From NCBI RefSeq assembly GCF_004799755.1, contig NZ_SLUB01000004.1, positions 124,001-188,000 of the forward strand: a stretch of DNA of 64,000 nt. The letters are read 5' to 3'. The notes beneath the pieces are model-generated. The model saw only the letters and a list, made by a program, of their open reading frames with translations. It was not told the DNA's origin and did not search any database. Source of the DNA: Bacillus timonensis. GTDB taxonomy: Bacteria > Bacillota > Bacilli > Bacillales > Bacillaceae_L. The position numbers and the translations under genes are program-made. Positions within the stretch are counted from its first letter, which is position 1; each line of letters opens with the position of its first letter. Shown here one piece after another: positions 17,264 through 26,171 of the stretch.

Positions 17264-17287
17264 TAATCCCAGGAGAGTGGCAACGAA

Positions 17288-17932
17288 GTGAAACATATAA
17301 AAAAAGCTTTTATAGCCATCATTTTCTTTCATACATTGCTTGTCACTTTTCCTGTTCAAGCAGAAGATGGCCAAATTGATAAAAATGTTTACAACAACTA
17401 TAATCCAGAAAACCAAACAGAGCCTGCGCAAGAGAATGATGTTACAGAACTTGCACCGCCAGCCAATGAACTAACATCCGGCGATTTTTTTAAAATGATT
17501 TTTACAACTTTATTTGTAATTGCACTTATTTATTTTTTATTAAAGTTCTTGAATAAAAGAAATCGCATGTTTAACCAGCATAGGTTTATTGAAAACCTTG
17601 GTGGAACAAGTCTAGGTACAAACCGTTCGATTCAAATTGTAAAGGTTGGAGAGCGTATCTTAGTTGTGGGAGTCGGAGATTCCATTCAGTTACTTAAGGA
17701 AATCGAAGACACAGATGAAATAAATGAAATACTTGAACAACACAATTCTTCATTAGAATCAATGATTCAACCAAAAGATATCATTAATCGTTTTCTTGAA
17801 AAAAGAAAAGCAGCAAAGGAGAAAGATCAAGCTCTTTTTTCCTCAATTCTGCAAAAACAATTGACGGAGTTAAAACATGGGAGAAAGAAAATTGTCGAGC
17901 AACTTGAAAATAAGGAGTCTAGCAAAGAATGA
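17288..17932 (+). CDS. fliO: Flagellar export apparatus protein FliO (FliZ)
   Basis: Assembly factor for the FliP export-gate ring, called FliZ or FliO in B. subtilis. The 214-aa protein begins with a signal-peptide-like segment (MKHIKKAFIAIIFFHTLLV, with a likely cleavage near VQA-ED). A second membrane segment (about residues 69-86, FFKMIFTTLFVIALIYFLL) follows. The FliO domain contains LGGTSLGTNRSIQIVKVG and RILVVGVGDSIQLLKEI. The charged C-terminus is cytoplasmic. The GTG at 17288 follows CCAGGAGAG. An ATGA overlap joins it to fliP. Confidence 0.9.
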   Translation: MKHIKKAFIAIIFFHTLLVTFPVQAEDGQIDKNVYNNYNPENQTEPAQENDVTELAPPANELTSGDFFKMIFTTLFVIALIYFLLKFLNKRNRMFNQHRFIENLGGTSLGTNRSIQIVKVGERILVVGVGDSIQLLKEIEDTDEINEILEQHNSSLESMIQPKDIINRFLEKRKAAKEKDQALFSSILQKQLTELKHGRKKIVEQLENKESSKE

Positions 17933-18594
17933 ACGAATTTATGGAATTTTTTAATACTAGCGCCCCTGAAAATGTCTCGACATCAGTTAAGCTCCTTCTC
18001 CTTCTAACTGTTCTTTCAATCGGACCTGGTATTTTAATGTTAATGACGAGCTTTACAAGAATTATTGTTGTTCTTTCTTTTGTTAGGACATCTTTGGGGA
18101 CACAGCAAATGCCACCCAATCAGGTTTTAATTGGACTCGCATTATTTTTAACTTTTTTTGTGATGGCACCAACATTTAGTGAAGTGAATGAACAAGCTTT
18201 AACCCCGTTATTTAATGAAGAAATAAATTTAGAGGAGGCGTATACGCGGGCTGCCATACCGTTTAAGGAATTTATGAGTGTACATACTCGACAAAAGGAC
18301 TTGGAATTGTTTTTAAATTACTCTGGAGCAGACAGACCCGAAACGATTCAAGATATCCCTTTAACCGCATTAGTACCAGCTTTTGCAATAAGCGAACTAA
18401 AAACAGCATTTCAAATTGGATTTATGATTTTTATTCCATTTCTTGTTATTGATATGGTTGTCGCAAGTATCCTAATGTCAATGGGAATGATGATGCTTCC
18501 ACCTGTCATGATTTCCTTGCCATTCAAAATACTGTTATTTGTTCTTGTGGATGGATGGTATTTGATCGTTAAATCCCTGTTACAAACCTTCTAA
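17929..18594 (+). CDS. fliP: Flagellar biosynthesis protein FliP
   Basis: Core subunit of the type III export gate (FliP5-FliQ4-FliR1). It is 221 aa, with hydrophobic helices throughout. LTVLSIGPGILMLMTSFTRI and VVLSFVRTSLGTQQMPPNQV are the family signatures, and a C-terminal MGMMMLPPVMISLPFKI is conserved. Unlike proteobacterial FliP, no long cleavable signal peptide is evident. The start overlaps the fliO stop (ATGA). After its stop comes a 206-bp structured gap before fliQ, unusual in this compact operon. Confidence 0.96.
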   Translation: MNEFMEFFNTSAPENVSTSVKLLLLLTVLSIGPGILMLMTSFTRIIVVLSFVRTSLGTQQMPPNQVLIGLALFLTFFVMAPTFSEVNEQALTPLFNEEINLEEAYTRAAIPFKEFMSVHTRQKDLELFLNYSGADRPETIQDIPLTALVPAFAISELKTAFQIGFMIFIPFLVIDMVVASILMSMGMMMLPPVMISLPFKILLFVLVDGWYLIVKSLLQTF

Positions 18595-18786
18595 CTTTAT
18601 TTAGCAAAAGATCTCACTTCTGCTAAATAAAGTTAAAGCCTCCGGCGGATGCCACGATTTTTTAAAGGAAATTTTTCGAGCATAAGATCAAAGACTAATT
18701 ACGCCACTTCATGTGGCAACTTCTTTGTGACCCACCTCGTGTGGGCCTAAAAAAATCGGGCGCAAATACGCCAAGGCGCATTTGAT
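18592..18786 (+). repeat. Structured intergenic element between fliP and fliQ
   Basis: Non-coding DNA dense in inverted repeats. A perfect 15-bp inverted repeat (18592-18606 with 18621-18635) starts in the fliP stop codon and has a 14-nt loop. Next comes a large imperfect stem-loop closed by CGATTTTTT (18655-18663) and AAAAAATCG (18750-18758). It contains two hairpins of the same design, GCCAC-N5-GTGGC (18703-18717) and CCCAC-N5-GTGGG (18731-18745). A 3' module, GGCG-N6-CGCC then AAGGCGCATTTGAT (18759-18786), recurs before uppS. It resembles a mobile palindromic repeat more than a terminator, as no T-run follows the strong stems. Confidence 0.7.
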
Positions 18787-18800
18787 AAAGTAGGTGAACC

Positions 18801-19073
18801 GTGTTGAATCCTGAAGTAGTTATATCGTTGGCAGAAAAAGGTGTATATACGACATTAATGATTTGTGGTCCGCTATTATTGGTTGCACTCGTAGTCGGGC
18901 TAATTGTGAGTGTGTTTCAGGCAACAACACAAATCCAGGAACAAACTTTGGCTTTTATTCCTAAAATCATTGCTGTCCTTGTTGGCTTGGTCTTCTTTGG
19001 ACCTTGGATGCTTTCTAAGATGCTTGCATATACCCATGATATTTTTAGTAATTTGACGAGATTTGTAGGTTGA
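18801..19073 (+). CDS. fliQ: Flagellar biosynthesis protein FliQ
   Basis: Small export-gate subunit with two transmembrane helices (about residues 14-39 and 52-75). It is 90 aa. GPLLLVALVVGLIVSVFQAT and QEQTLAFIPKIIAVLV are the family signatures. The GTG at 18801 and the TTG at 18804 are both possible; the second gives a better 7-nt spacing from AGGTG (18792-18796) and matches the B. subtilis N-terminus. It is separated from fliP by a structured element, and fliR begins 4 bp after its stop. Confidence 0.95.
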   Translation: MLNPEVVISLAEKGVYTTLMICGPLLLVALVVGLIVSVFQATTQIQEQTLAFIPKIIAVLVGLVFFGPWMLSKMLAYTHDIFSNLTRFVG

Positions 19074-19077
19074 AAAA

Positions 19078-19854
19078 ATGACAGAGGTATATACCTATTT
19101 TCCTGCTTTTTTGCTGGTCTTAGTTCGAGTAACCAGCTTTTTTGTAACAATGCCGTTGTTTTCCTATCGAACACTTCCTGCTTCCCATCGGATCGGCATT
19201 GCATTTTTTATCTCTTGGATTATGTTCCTATCCATGGAAAAGCCGATATTTCAAATTGATGGCTACTTTATCATGCTGATTTTTAAAGAGGTCATGGTAG
19301 GGCTTTTAATTGGTTTAGTTGCTTATATGATTTTTGCTGCTATCCAAATTGCAGGTGGCTTTATTGATTTTCAAATGGGGTTTGCCATTGCCAATGTAAT
19401 CGATCCCCAAACTGGAGCACAAAGCCCGTTAATGGGTCAATATTTATATACATTCTCCCTTCTCTTTTTACTAGCTATTAATGGTCACCATCTTTTATTA
19501 GACGGAATTTTTTATAGCTATGAATTCATTCCAATGGAACAAGCGACCCTTCCATTTGGAAATGAACATGTAGTGGAGTTTGTTTTAAAGGCTTTTAGCA
19601 CCATGTTTATCATTGCATTTCAAATGTCCATGCCCGTTGTGGGTGCTTTGTTTTTAGTGGATATTGCCTTAGGAATTGTGGCAAGAACTGTTCCGCAGTT
19701 AAATGTGTTTGTTGTCGGATTACCATTAAAGATCGGGGTTAGTTTTGTTGTCATGTTAATCGCAATGTCGATGATCTTTATGCTTGTCGGAAAACTAGTA
19801 GACAATATGTTATATACGATGCGAGGATTAATGGAACTTTTAGGAGGAAGCTAG
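19078..19854 (+). CDS. fliR: Flagellar biosynthesis protein FliR
   Basis: Single-copy export-gate subunit that completes the FliPQR core. It is 258 aa with about six hydrophobic segments. GGFIDFQMGFAIANVIDPQTG (given here in part) is the conserved loop, and LPLKIGVSFVVMLIAMSMIF lies near the C-terminus. The ATG at 19078 has only a weak site (GTAGGT), so it may rely on coupling with fliQ. flhB starts directly at its stop, as expected because FlhB wraps around the FliR side of the gate. Confidence 0.95.
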   Translation: MTEVYTYFPAFLLVLVRVTSFFVTMPLFSYRTLPASHRIGIAFFISWIMFLSMEKPIFQIDGYFIMLIFKEVMVGLLIGLVAYMIFAAIQIAGGFIDFQMGFAIANVIDPQTGAQSPLMGQYLYTFSLLFLLAINGHHLLLDGIFYSYEFIPMEQATLPFGNEHVVEFVLKAFSTMFIIAFQMSMPVVGALFLVDIALGIVARTVPQLNVFVVGLPLKIGVSFVVMLIAMSMIFMLVGKLVDNMLYTMRGLMELLGGS

Positions 19855-20937
19855 ATGTATTTTGTTCGTCTAAACCTACAATACTTTGCAGGTGAAAAAA
19901 CAGAAAAAGCAACTCCTAAAAAACGTCAAGAAACAAGAAAAAAAGGGCAAGTAGCAAAAAGTGCGGATGTAAATACAGCTATTTTGTTGCTTTCCATCTT
20001 TTTTACACTCCTTGTTTTTGGTGGTTTTATTTTTGATCGGATGATGACGTTTTTAAAACATTCATTCAATCATTATTTATCAATTACACCAACCGAGCAA
20101 AGCGTTCAAGAAATTTTTATCGAGTTATCTTTAGAAGCTGCGATTATTTTAGCACCCATCATGGTCGTAGCTCTGATTGCTGGAATAGCAGCAAACCTTA
20201 TGCAGGTTGGGTTTTTATTTTCACCTGAAGCGATTCAAATGAAGCTAAATAAGCTTGATCCTATTCAAGGATTCAAACGTATTTATTCGATTCGTGCGCT
20301 TGTAGAGATGATTAAATCTATCTTAAAAATAGTCATTGTTGGTGGCGTGACCTTTGCCATTCTTTGGTTCCGACTGGAGGATATCTTGTCCTTATCACAA
20401 AAAACAGTCGGATCAGCACTAATTGTTCTGGCAAAACTGACTGTTCAGATGGGGCTATTTGCTGGAGGCGCACTTTTATTCTTATCCTTCTTAGATTATC
20501 TTTACCAACGCTTTGATTATGAAAAAAACATAAGAATGTCAAAGCAAGATATTAAAGATGAATATAAGAAGACTGAAGGGGATCCACTAATTAAATCAAA
20601 AATCAAGCAAAAACAACGTGAAATGGCAATGAGTCGGATGATGCAGGAAGTGCCAAAGGCAGATGTGATCATTACGAACCCAACTCATTATGCTGTCGCA
20701 TTAAAATATGACGAGGCAAAAATGGATGCACCGTTTGTTGTTGCTAAAGGTGTAGACTTTGTCGCTCAGCGAATTAAGGAAATTGCCAAAGAACATGAAA
20801 TTACAACGATTGAAAACAGACCACTTGCAAGAGCTCTTTACGCAGGGACAGATATCGGGGATGCGATTCCTGAAGATTATTTCAAAGCGGTAGCTGAAAT
20901 TCTTGCCTATGTGTACCGCTTAAAAGAGAAGGTTTAA
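19855..20937 (+). CDS. flhB: Flagellar export switch protein FlhB
   Basis: Export-gate protein that changes substrate specificity from rod/hook to filament after autocleavage. It is 360 aa. The N-terminal GEKTEKATPKKRQETRKKGQ is the family start. Four transmembrane helices follow (about residues 40-60, 92-115, 145-170 and 190-215). The cytoplasmic domain carries the autocleavage motif N275-P276-T277-H278 (ITNPTHYAVAL). The ATG at 19855 follows AGGAGG in the end of fliR. Confidence 0.97.
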   Translation: MYFVRLNLQYFAGEKTEKATPKKRQETRKKGQVAKSADVNTAILLLSIFFTLLVFGGFIFDRMMTFLKHSFNHYLSITPTEQSVQEIFIELSLEAAIILAPIMVVALIAGIAANLMQVGFLFSPEAIQMKLNKLDPIQGFKRIYSIRALVEMIKSILKIVIVGGVTFAILWFRLEDILSLSQKTVGSALIVLAKLTVQMGLFAGGALLFLSFLDYLYQRFDYEKNIRMSKQDIKDEYKKTEGDPLIKSKIKQKQREMAMSRMMQEVPKADVIITNPTHYAVALKYDEAKMDAPFVVAKGVDFVAQRIKEIAKEHEITTIENRPLARALYAGTDIGDAIPEDYFKAVAEILAYVYRLKEKV

Positions 20938-21000
20938 TTTAAATGCTATCAAACCTTCTCATCACCAATTGTGCTTTTTTGACTAAAGGAGAGAAAAACA

Positions 21001-23037
21001 ATGCAAGCAAGAGATTTATCCGTTTTACTAAGTGTAATCTTAATAGTTGCGATGCTTATTATTCCATTCCCATCTTGGATGCTGAGCATCTTAATTATCA
21101 TAAATATTTCTCTTGCACTCTTGGTCCTCTTAACTTCAATGAATATGCAAGAACCACTTCAATTTTCAATTTTCCCATCATTATTACTCCTTCTAACTCT
21201 ATTTCGATTAGGGTTAAATGTTTCAACAACAAGATCAATTCTTTCAACAGGGGATGCTGGTGGAGTTGTTCACACCTTTGGTACCTTCGTTGTTGGGGGA
21301 AATATTGTCGTTGGATTCGTCGTTTTTTTAATCCTCGTTGTTATTCAATTTATTGTAATTACAAAAGGTTCAGAACGTGTATCAGAAGTGGCTGCTCGAT
21401 TTACATTAGATGCAATGCCAGGAAAGCAAATGAGTATTGATGCTGATTTAAATGCAGGGATGATTTCGGATACAGAGGCCCGCGAACGTCGTGATAAGGT
21501 AAGTAGAGAAGCTGATTTTTACGGGGCAATGGACGGTGCAAGTAAATTCGTAAAAGGGGATGCGATTGCGGGGATCATTATTGTCCTTATTAACTTACTA
21601 TTTGGTTTTATAATTGGAATGACTCAGCATGGGCTAGGCTTTCAAGAATCCCTTTCTAAGTTTACACTTTTAACAATAGGGGATGGACTCGTTAGTCAGA
21701 TTCCAGCTTTATTAATTTCTACTGCAACAGGGATCGTCGTAACGCGTGCTGCTTCAGAAGGAAATTTAGGAACAGATATTACAAAGCAATTATTTGCCTA
21801 TCCGAAAATGTTGTATGTAACAGCCGGTACTATTTTCCTGTTAGGGTTGTTCACACCGATTCACGATTTGTTAACCATATCCATTTCAAGCTTTTTAGCG
21901 ATTGGTGGCTTTATGATTTCTAAGAGTAAGGATCAGGAAATTCAGTTAGAACCAGATACTGAAGAAGAAGTACAAGTTGAGGACTTAAAAAGTCCTGAAA
22001 GTGTTGTGAATTTGTTAAATGTAGATCCAATTGAGTTTGAGTTTGGCTATGGCTTGATACCTTTAGCTGATACTAACCAAGGTGGGGATATCTTAGATCG
22101 AATCGTTATGATCCGTAGGCAATTAGCGATTGAGTTAGGTTTAGTCGTACCGGTCGTTAGAATTAGGGATAATATTCAATTGCAACCCAATGAGTATCGC
22201 TTGAAAATAAAGGGAAGTGAAATGGCTCGAGGAGAACTATTGCTTGACCATTACTTGGCGATGAGTCCAGGCTATGAAGATGATTCGATTGAAGGGATTG
22301 ATACGGTTGAGCCATCGTTTGGTCTTCCAGCAAAATGGATTGCCGAGAATATGAAGGAGCAGGCTGAAATGCTCGGGTATACAGTGGTTGACCCACCATC
22401 TGTTGTATCTACACATATTACAGAGGTCATTCGAAGAAATGCTCATGAATTACTCGGTAGACAAGAAACGAAACAGTTAATTGATCATTTAAAGGAATCA
22501 TACCCAATTTTAGTGGATGAAGTAACACCAAATCCACTATCCGTTGGAGATGTTCAAAAGGTACTGGCAAAACTATTAAAAGAAAGTGTTTCAATCCGAA
22601 ACTTACCGATTGTATTCGAAACATTAGCTGATTTTGGTCGGATGACAACTGATACTGATTTATTAACAGAGTATGTAAGACAAGCCTTGGCTAGACAGAT
22701 TACAAACCAATACATCGTACAAGGAGAGACAATGAAGGTTGTGACTCTTTCTGGCAGAGTCGAAAAGTTCGTTGCGGATGGTGTTCAGCAAACAGAGCAT
22801 GGAAATTATTTATCTATCGACCCAAGTGTGTCACAATCAATTATTGAATCGATTGCAAAGCAAATCGAAACTGTTAGTATCCAAGAGCAGTCACCGATTT
22901 TATTATGTTCTCCTGCTGTCAGAATGTATGTAAGGCAATTAATAGAACGATACTTTCCACAGGTCCCTGTTCTTTCCTATAATGAGCTTGAGGCTAATGT
23001 AGAAGTTCAAAGTGTTGGGGTGGTGAATATAGATTGA
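21001..23037 (+). CDS. flhA: Flagellar biosynthesis protein FlhA
   Basis: Largest export-gate protein; its nonameric cytoplasmic ring docks chaperone-substrate complexes. It is 678 aa. The N-terminal half has eight hydrophobic segments with the signature LFRLGLNVSTTRSIL and the FHIPEP-type loop (ARFTLDAMPGKQMSIDADLNAG, here RFTLDAMPGKQMSIDADL). The C-terminal cytoplasmic domain starts after the acidic linker (about residue 320). The ATG at 21001 follows AAAGGAGAG. The 63-bp gap to flhB holds no separate gene. Confidence 0.97.
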   Translation: MQARDLSVLLSVILIVAMLIIPFPSWMLSILIIINISLALLVLLTSMNMQEPLQFSIFPSLLLLLTLFRLGLNVSTTRSILSTGDAGGVVHTFGTFVVGGNIVVGFVVFLILVVIQFIVITKGSERVSEVAARFTLDAMPGKQMSIDADLNAGMISDTEARERRDKVSREADFYGAMDGASKFVKGDAIAGIIIVLINLLFGFIIGMTQHGLGFQESLSKFTLLTIGDGLVSQIPALLISTATGIVVTRAASEGNLGTDITKQLFAYPKMLYVTAGTIFLLGLFTPIHDLLTISISSFLAIGGFMISKSKDQEIQLEPDTEEEVQVEDLKSPESVVNLLNVDPIEFEFGYGLIPLADTNQGGDILDRIVMIRRQLAIELGLVVPVVRIRDNIQLQPNEYRLKIKGSEMARGELLLDHYLAMSPGYEDDSIEGIDTVEPSFGLPAKWIAENMKEQAEMLGYTVVDPPSVVSTHITEVIRRNAHELLGRQETKQLIDHLKESYPILVDEVTPNPLSVGDVQKVLAKLLKESVSIRNLPIVFETLADFGRMTTDTDLLTEYVRQALARQITNQYIVQGETMKVVTLSGRVEKFVADGVQQTEHGNYLSIDPSVSQSIIESIAKQIETVSIQEQSPILLCSPAVRMYVRQLIERYFPQVPVLSYNELEANVEVQSVGVVNID

Positions 23038-24206
23038 AGGTAAAAAAATATATTGCGCCTTCTATGCCGGAAGCAATGAAAATGATACGTGCAGAATTAG
23101 GTAGTGAAGCGGTTATTTTAAACTCAAAGATTGTTCAAACACAAGGAGTTTTCGGCTTTTTTCGGAAAAAGAATTTTGAGGTAATAGCTGCTGTAGACCC
23201 AGTAGCTACAAGAACACAAAAGGTTCAACCTAAAGAAAAGGAACGAAAAGTACCGGTAATCACCAAACAAACTGAACCACAACAACCGGTTGTTCATGAA
23301 TCGTCTAAAAAGTACGACACACCGGAAACTCATAGCGCTGCACCAGAATTACTTAAAGAAATTAAAGATATAAAAGCAGCAATGAAAGATTTATCCTCTG
23401 ATATTAGCCTGTATTCTGGATATCTGCAGGAAATGAATCAAATGTTAATGAATCAAGAAATAGACCCATCAATTCGAAAAGAAATCATGTCTAGTCTGCT
23501 TGAAAAATGGTACCTATCGTCTGAAAAGGCTTCATTTGCAGAAGTTCAAAATTGGACGAGAAAAAGTATTATTTCAAAAATATCTAACGTTGATTACGGT
23601 GGCTTAACCTATCAAAAAAAATATATTAATGTAGTCGGTCCAACTGGGGTTGGGAAAACGACAACCATTGCAAAAATTGCTGCTGATTGTATGTTAAAGG
23701 ATAAAAAGAAAATTGCTTTTATTACTACCGATACATTTCGGATTGCGGCGATTGAACAGTTGAAAACTTACGCAAAAATTCTAGGTGCACCTGTTGAAGT
23801 TTGTTATTCCTTTGAGGATTTTAAAAAAGCAAAGGAAGCCTATAAAGAGTACGATGTTGTTTTCATTGATACCGCGGGGAGAAACTTCCGCAATGAAAAA
23901 TACATTAATGATTTAAATGAATTAATTCATTTTTCAAATGATATGGAGACGTTTTTAGTACTCTCTTTAACATCAAAAATGACTGATATGAACATGATAT
24001 ATCAACAATTTTCCAAAATTAAGATATCAAAATTTATATTTACAAAAGTGGATGAAACGGCAAACTATGGAGCAATAGTCAATTTAATAGTCAATTCTGG
24101 CATTGGTGTAGCCTATTTAACAAATGGACAAGATGTGCCCGATGATATTGCCATTGCTTCACCTTCTTTAATCGCTAATACTATCCTTGGAGTCGATGAA
24201 TCATGA
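23034..24206 (+). CDS. flhF: Flagellar SRP-type GTPase FlhF
   Basis: SRP-family GTPase that controls flagellar placement and number together with FlhG. It is 390 aa. The N-terminal B domain (MKVKKYIAPSMPEAMKMIRA) is basic and variable. The G domain has G1 [10 protein letters not shown] near residues 202-211, TTDTFRIAAIEQLKTYAKI, and G3 VFIDTAGRN. The TTG at 23034 follows GGGGTGG (23017-23023) and overlaps the flhA stop. An ATGA overlap joins it to flhG. It is a little longer than B. subtilis FlhF (366 aa), mainly in the linker. Confidence 0.95.
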   Translation: MKVKKYIAPSMPEAMKMIRAELGSEAVILNSKIVQTQGVFGFFRKKNFEVIAAVDPVATRTQKVQPKEKERKVPVITKQTEPQQPVVHESSKKYDTPETHSAAPELLKEIKDIKAAMKDLSSDISLYSGYLQEMNQMLMNQEIDPSIRKEIMSSLLEKWYLSSEKASFAEVQNWTRKSIISKISNVDYGGLTYQKKYINVVGPTGVGKTTTIAKIAADCMLKDKKKIAFITTDTFRIAAIEQLKTYAKILGAPVEVCYSFEDFKKAKEAYKEYDVVFIDTAGRNFRNEKYINDLNELIHFSNDMETFLVLSLTSKMTDMNMIYQQFSKIKISKFIFTKVDETANYGAIVNLIVNSGIGVAYLTNGQDVPDDIAIASPSLIANTILGVDES

Positions 24207-25078
24207 TAGACCAAGCTGCAGCTCTTCGTAGAAAACTAGCTATGATGAATAACAAACGAGATCAAACGAAGGCAATTGCCGTTATCAGTGGAAAAGGTGG
24301 AGTTGGAAAATCGAATGTATCCCTAAACTTTTCCATTGCCCTTTCTAGATTTGGTAAGAAGGTTTTGCTATTTGATATGGATATCGGAATGGGAAATATT
24401 GATATATTGATGGGAATAACCGCCCATCATACAATTGTTGATTTATTTGAAAAGAATCTTACCATAAAAGAATTGCTGATCAAGGGACCTGAAGGCATTG
24501 ATTATATCGCAGGTGGAAATGGGTTGCCGAATCTATTTAAGCTTGATGAAAAGAAATCAGAATATTTAATGGAACAATTGCAATTCATCCTTAATGAATA
24601 TGATTACGTTATTTTTGATATGGGTGCAGGAATGACAGAGGAAAATGTAAAATTCCTTTTGGCCATGGATGAAATCTTTGTCATTACAACATCAGAGCCA
24701 ACCGCAATTACGGATGCTTATTCAGCGATGAAATATATCTGTTTGTTTGACCAATCTATTCCATTGTACCTTGTTGTTAATCGTGCAGAAAATGAGGCGG
24801 AAGGGATGCAAACCCTTAAAAGAGTCAAGCAAGTCGTGTTACAGTTTTTAGTAAAAGAAGTCAACTTATTAGGAGTTTTACCAGATGATAAAGCGGTTCA
24901 AAAGGCTGTAAGTCACCAGGAACCATTTTTGCTATATGCACCAAAAGCTTTAATAAGCAAAAATTTGCTTGATATTTGCAAAAAATATCTTGATGAAAAT
25001 AATGAACAAAGTCAAGAAAAGAATCAAGATACGTCCTTCATATCAAAGTTACAGCGTTTTTTCGTACGTGGTAGATAG
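24203..25078 (+). CDS. flhG: Flagellum site-determining MinD-like ATPase FlhG (YlxH)
   Basis: MinD/ParA-type ATPase that stimulates FlhF GTPase activity and spaces flagella. It is 291 aa. The N-terminal MIDQAAALRRKLAMM matches the FlhF-activating DQA(x)xLR helix of the family. The deviant Walker A GKGGVGKS is at residues 30-37. LLFDMDIGMGNIDILMG and YDYVIFDMGAGM are the other nucleotide motifs. The start overlaps the flhF stop (ATGA), and cheB begins 10 bp after the stop. Confidence 0.95.
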   Translation: MIDQAAALRRKLAMMNNKRDQTKAIAVISGKGGVGKSNVSLNFSIALSRFGKKVLLFDMDIGMGNIDILMGITAHHTIVDLFEKNLTIKELLIKGPEGIDYIAGGNGLPNLFKLDEKKSEYLMEQLQFILNEYDYVIFDMGAGMTEENVKFLLAMDEIFVITTSEPTAITDAYSAMKYICLFDQSIPLYLVVNRAENEAEGMQTLKRVKQVVLQFLVKEVNLLGVLPDDKAVQKAVSHQEPFLLYAPKALISKNLLDICKKYLDENNEQSQEKNQDTSFISKLQRFFVRGR

Positions 25079-25088
25079 GAGCTTTAAA

Positions 25089-26153
25089 ATGGATAAAATC
25101 AATGTTCTCATTGTAGACGATTCGGCATTCATGAGGAAACTCATTGCTAACTTTCTTCAGGAAGATTCAAGGATTCATGTTGTTGGAACTGCAAGAAACG
25201 GAATGGATGCTTTGGACAAAATTAAAAAACTCAATCCTGATGTTGTCACTTTAGATATTGAGATGCCTGAAATGAATGGCATTGAAGCCTTACAGCGAAT
25301 TATGAATGAAAGTCCACGACCAGTGGTGATGCTCTCAAGCACAACGAAAGAAGGAGCAGAGAATACATTACTCGCGATTCAAAATGGTGCGGTCGACTTT
25401 ATTCAAAAACCATCAGGTTCAATATCCATTGACCTTCATCTAATTAAGAACGAACTTGTGACAAAAGTACTACAAGCAGGTAGAGTGAATATAGCTTTAT
25501 TAAAAAAGCCATTGAAAATACAAGAAAATAATACAAGTAGAAACATAGATTATAGTAAAATAGAACTAGAACCAAATAGGAATATTAAAAAAATTGTTTG
25601 TATAGGTACCTCTACTGGGGGACCAAGAGCATTACAACAAGTTCTTCCTAGATTTCCCAAAAAATATCCTGCGCCAATTGTTATTGTTCAACATATGCCG
25701 GCAGGTTTTACGAAATCGTTGGCTACTAGACTTAATAGTTTATGTGAAATTACCGTTAAAGAAGCTGAGAATGGTGAAGTTTTGAAGGCTGGAATAGCTT
25801 ATATTGCACCTGGTGGTCATCACATGAAAATAAAAAAGATCGGCACTTCACTAGCCGTGAATGTTGATGAGAGTGAAATTAGAAATGGACATAGACCCTC
25901 CGTTGATGTCCTTTTTGAATCGATAAGTGACATTAAAGGTATTCAAAAAATATCGGTTATTATGACTGGAATGGGTACGGATGGATCCTATGGTCTGAAG
26001 AAATTAAAAGAAACCGGACAAGCTGTTGCCATTGCGGAATCACAAGAAACTTCAATCGTTTTTGGAATGCCGAAATCGGCAATTGAGACACATTTAGTTG
26101 ATCGTGTTGAAAAATTAGAGGAAATAGCTGATACCATAATTAACCTTACATAA
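25089..26153 (+). CDS. cheB: Chemotaxis methylesterase/response regulator CheB
   Basis: Removes methyl groups from (or deamidates) chemoreceptors when phosphorylated by CheA. The ATG at 25089 (MDKINVLIVDDSAFMRK) follows AGGAG (25077-25081); the longer frame into flhG is not needed. The N-terminal receiver has D10, D11 and phosphoacceptor D56 (LDIEMPEMNG). The C-terminal esterase has the catalytic Ser175 in GTSTGGP, a His in VQHMPAGFT and an Asp in MGTDGSYG. It is 354 aa, close to B. subtilis CheB (357). cheR is not in this window. Confidence 0.96.
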   Translation: MDKINVLIVDDSAFMRKLIANFLQEDSRIHVVGTARNGMDALDKIKKLNPDVVTLDIEMPEMNGIEALQRIMNESPRPVVMLSSTTKEGAENTLLAIQNGAVDFIQKPSGSISIDLHLIKNELVTKVLQAGRVNIALLKKPLKIQENNTSRNIDYSKIELEPNRNIKKIVCIGTSTGGPRALQQVLPRFPKKYPAPIVIVQHMPAGFTKSLATRLNSLCEITVKEAENGEVLKAGIAYIAPGGHHMKIKKIGTSLAVNVDESEIRNGHRPSVDVLFESISDIKGIQKISVIMTGMGTDGSYGLKKLKETGQAVAIAESQETSIVFGMPKSAIETHLVDRVEKLEEIADTIINLT

Positions 26154-26171
26154 GAAAAGGGGTGTTGTTTG

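Noticed and set aside
18592-18635. Intrinsic terminator after fliP
   Set aside because: The 15-bp stem is followed by AAGCCTCC without a T-run, and termination here would cut off essential export and chemotaxis genes.
20943-21440. 165-codon open frame overlapping the start of flhA
   Set aside because: It runs out of frame through flhA, has a Cys/Asn/Ser-rich composition unlike a protein, and no ribosome binding site. It is a shadow frame.
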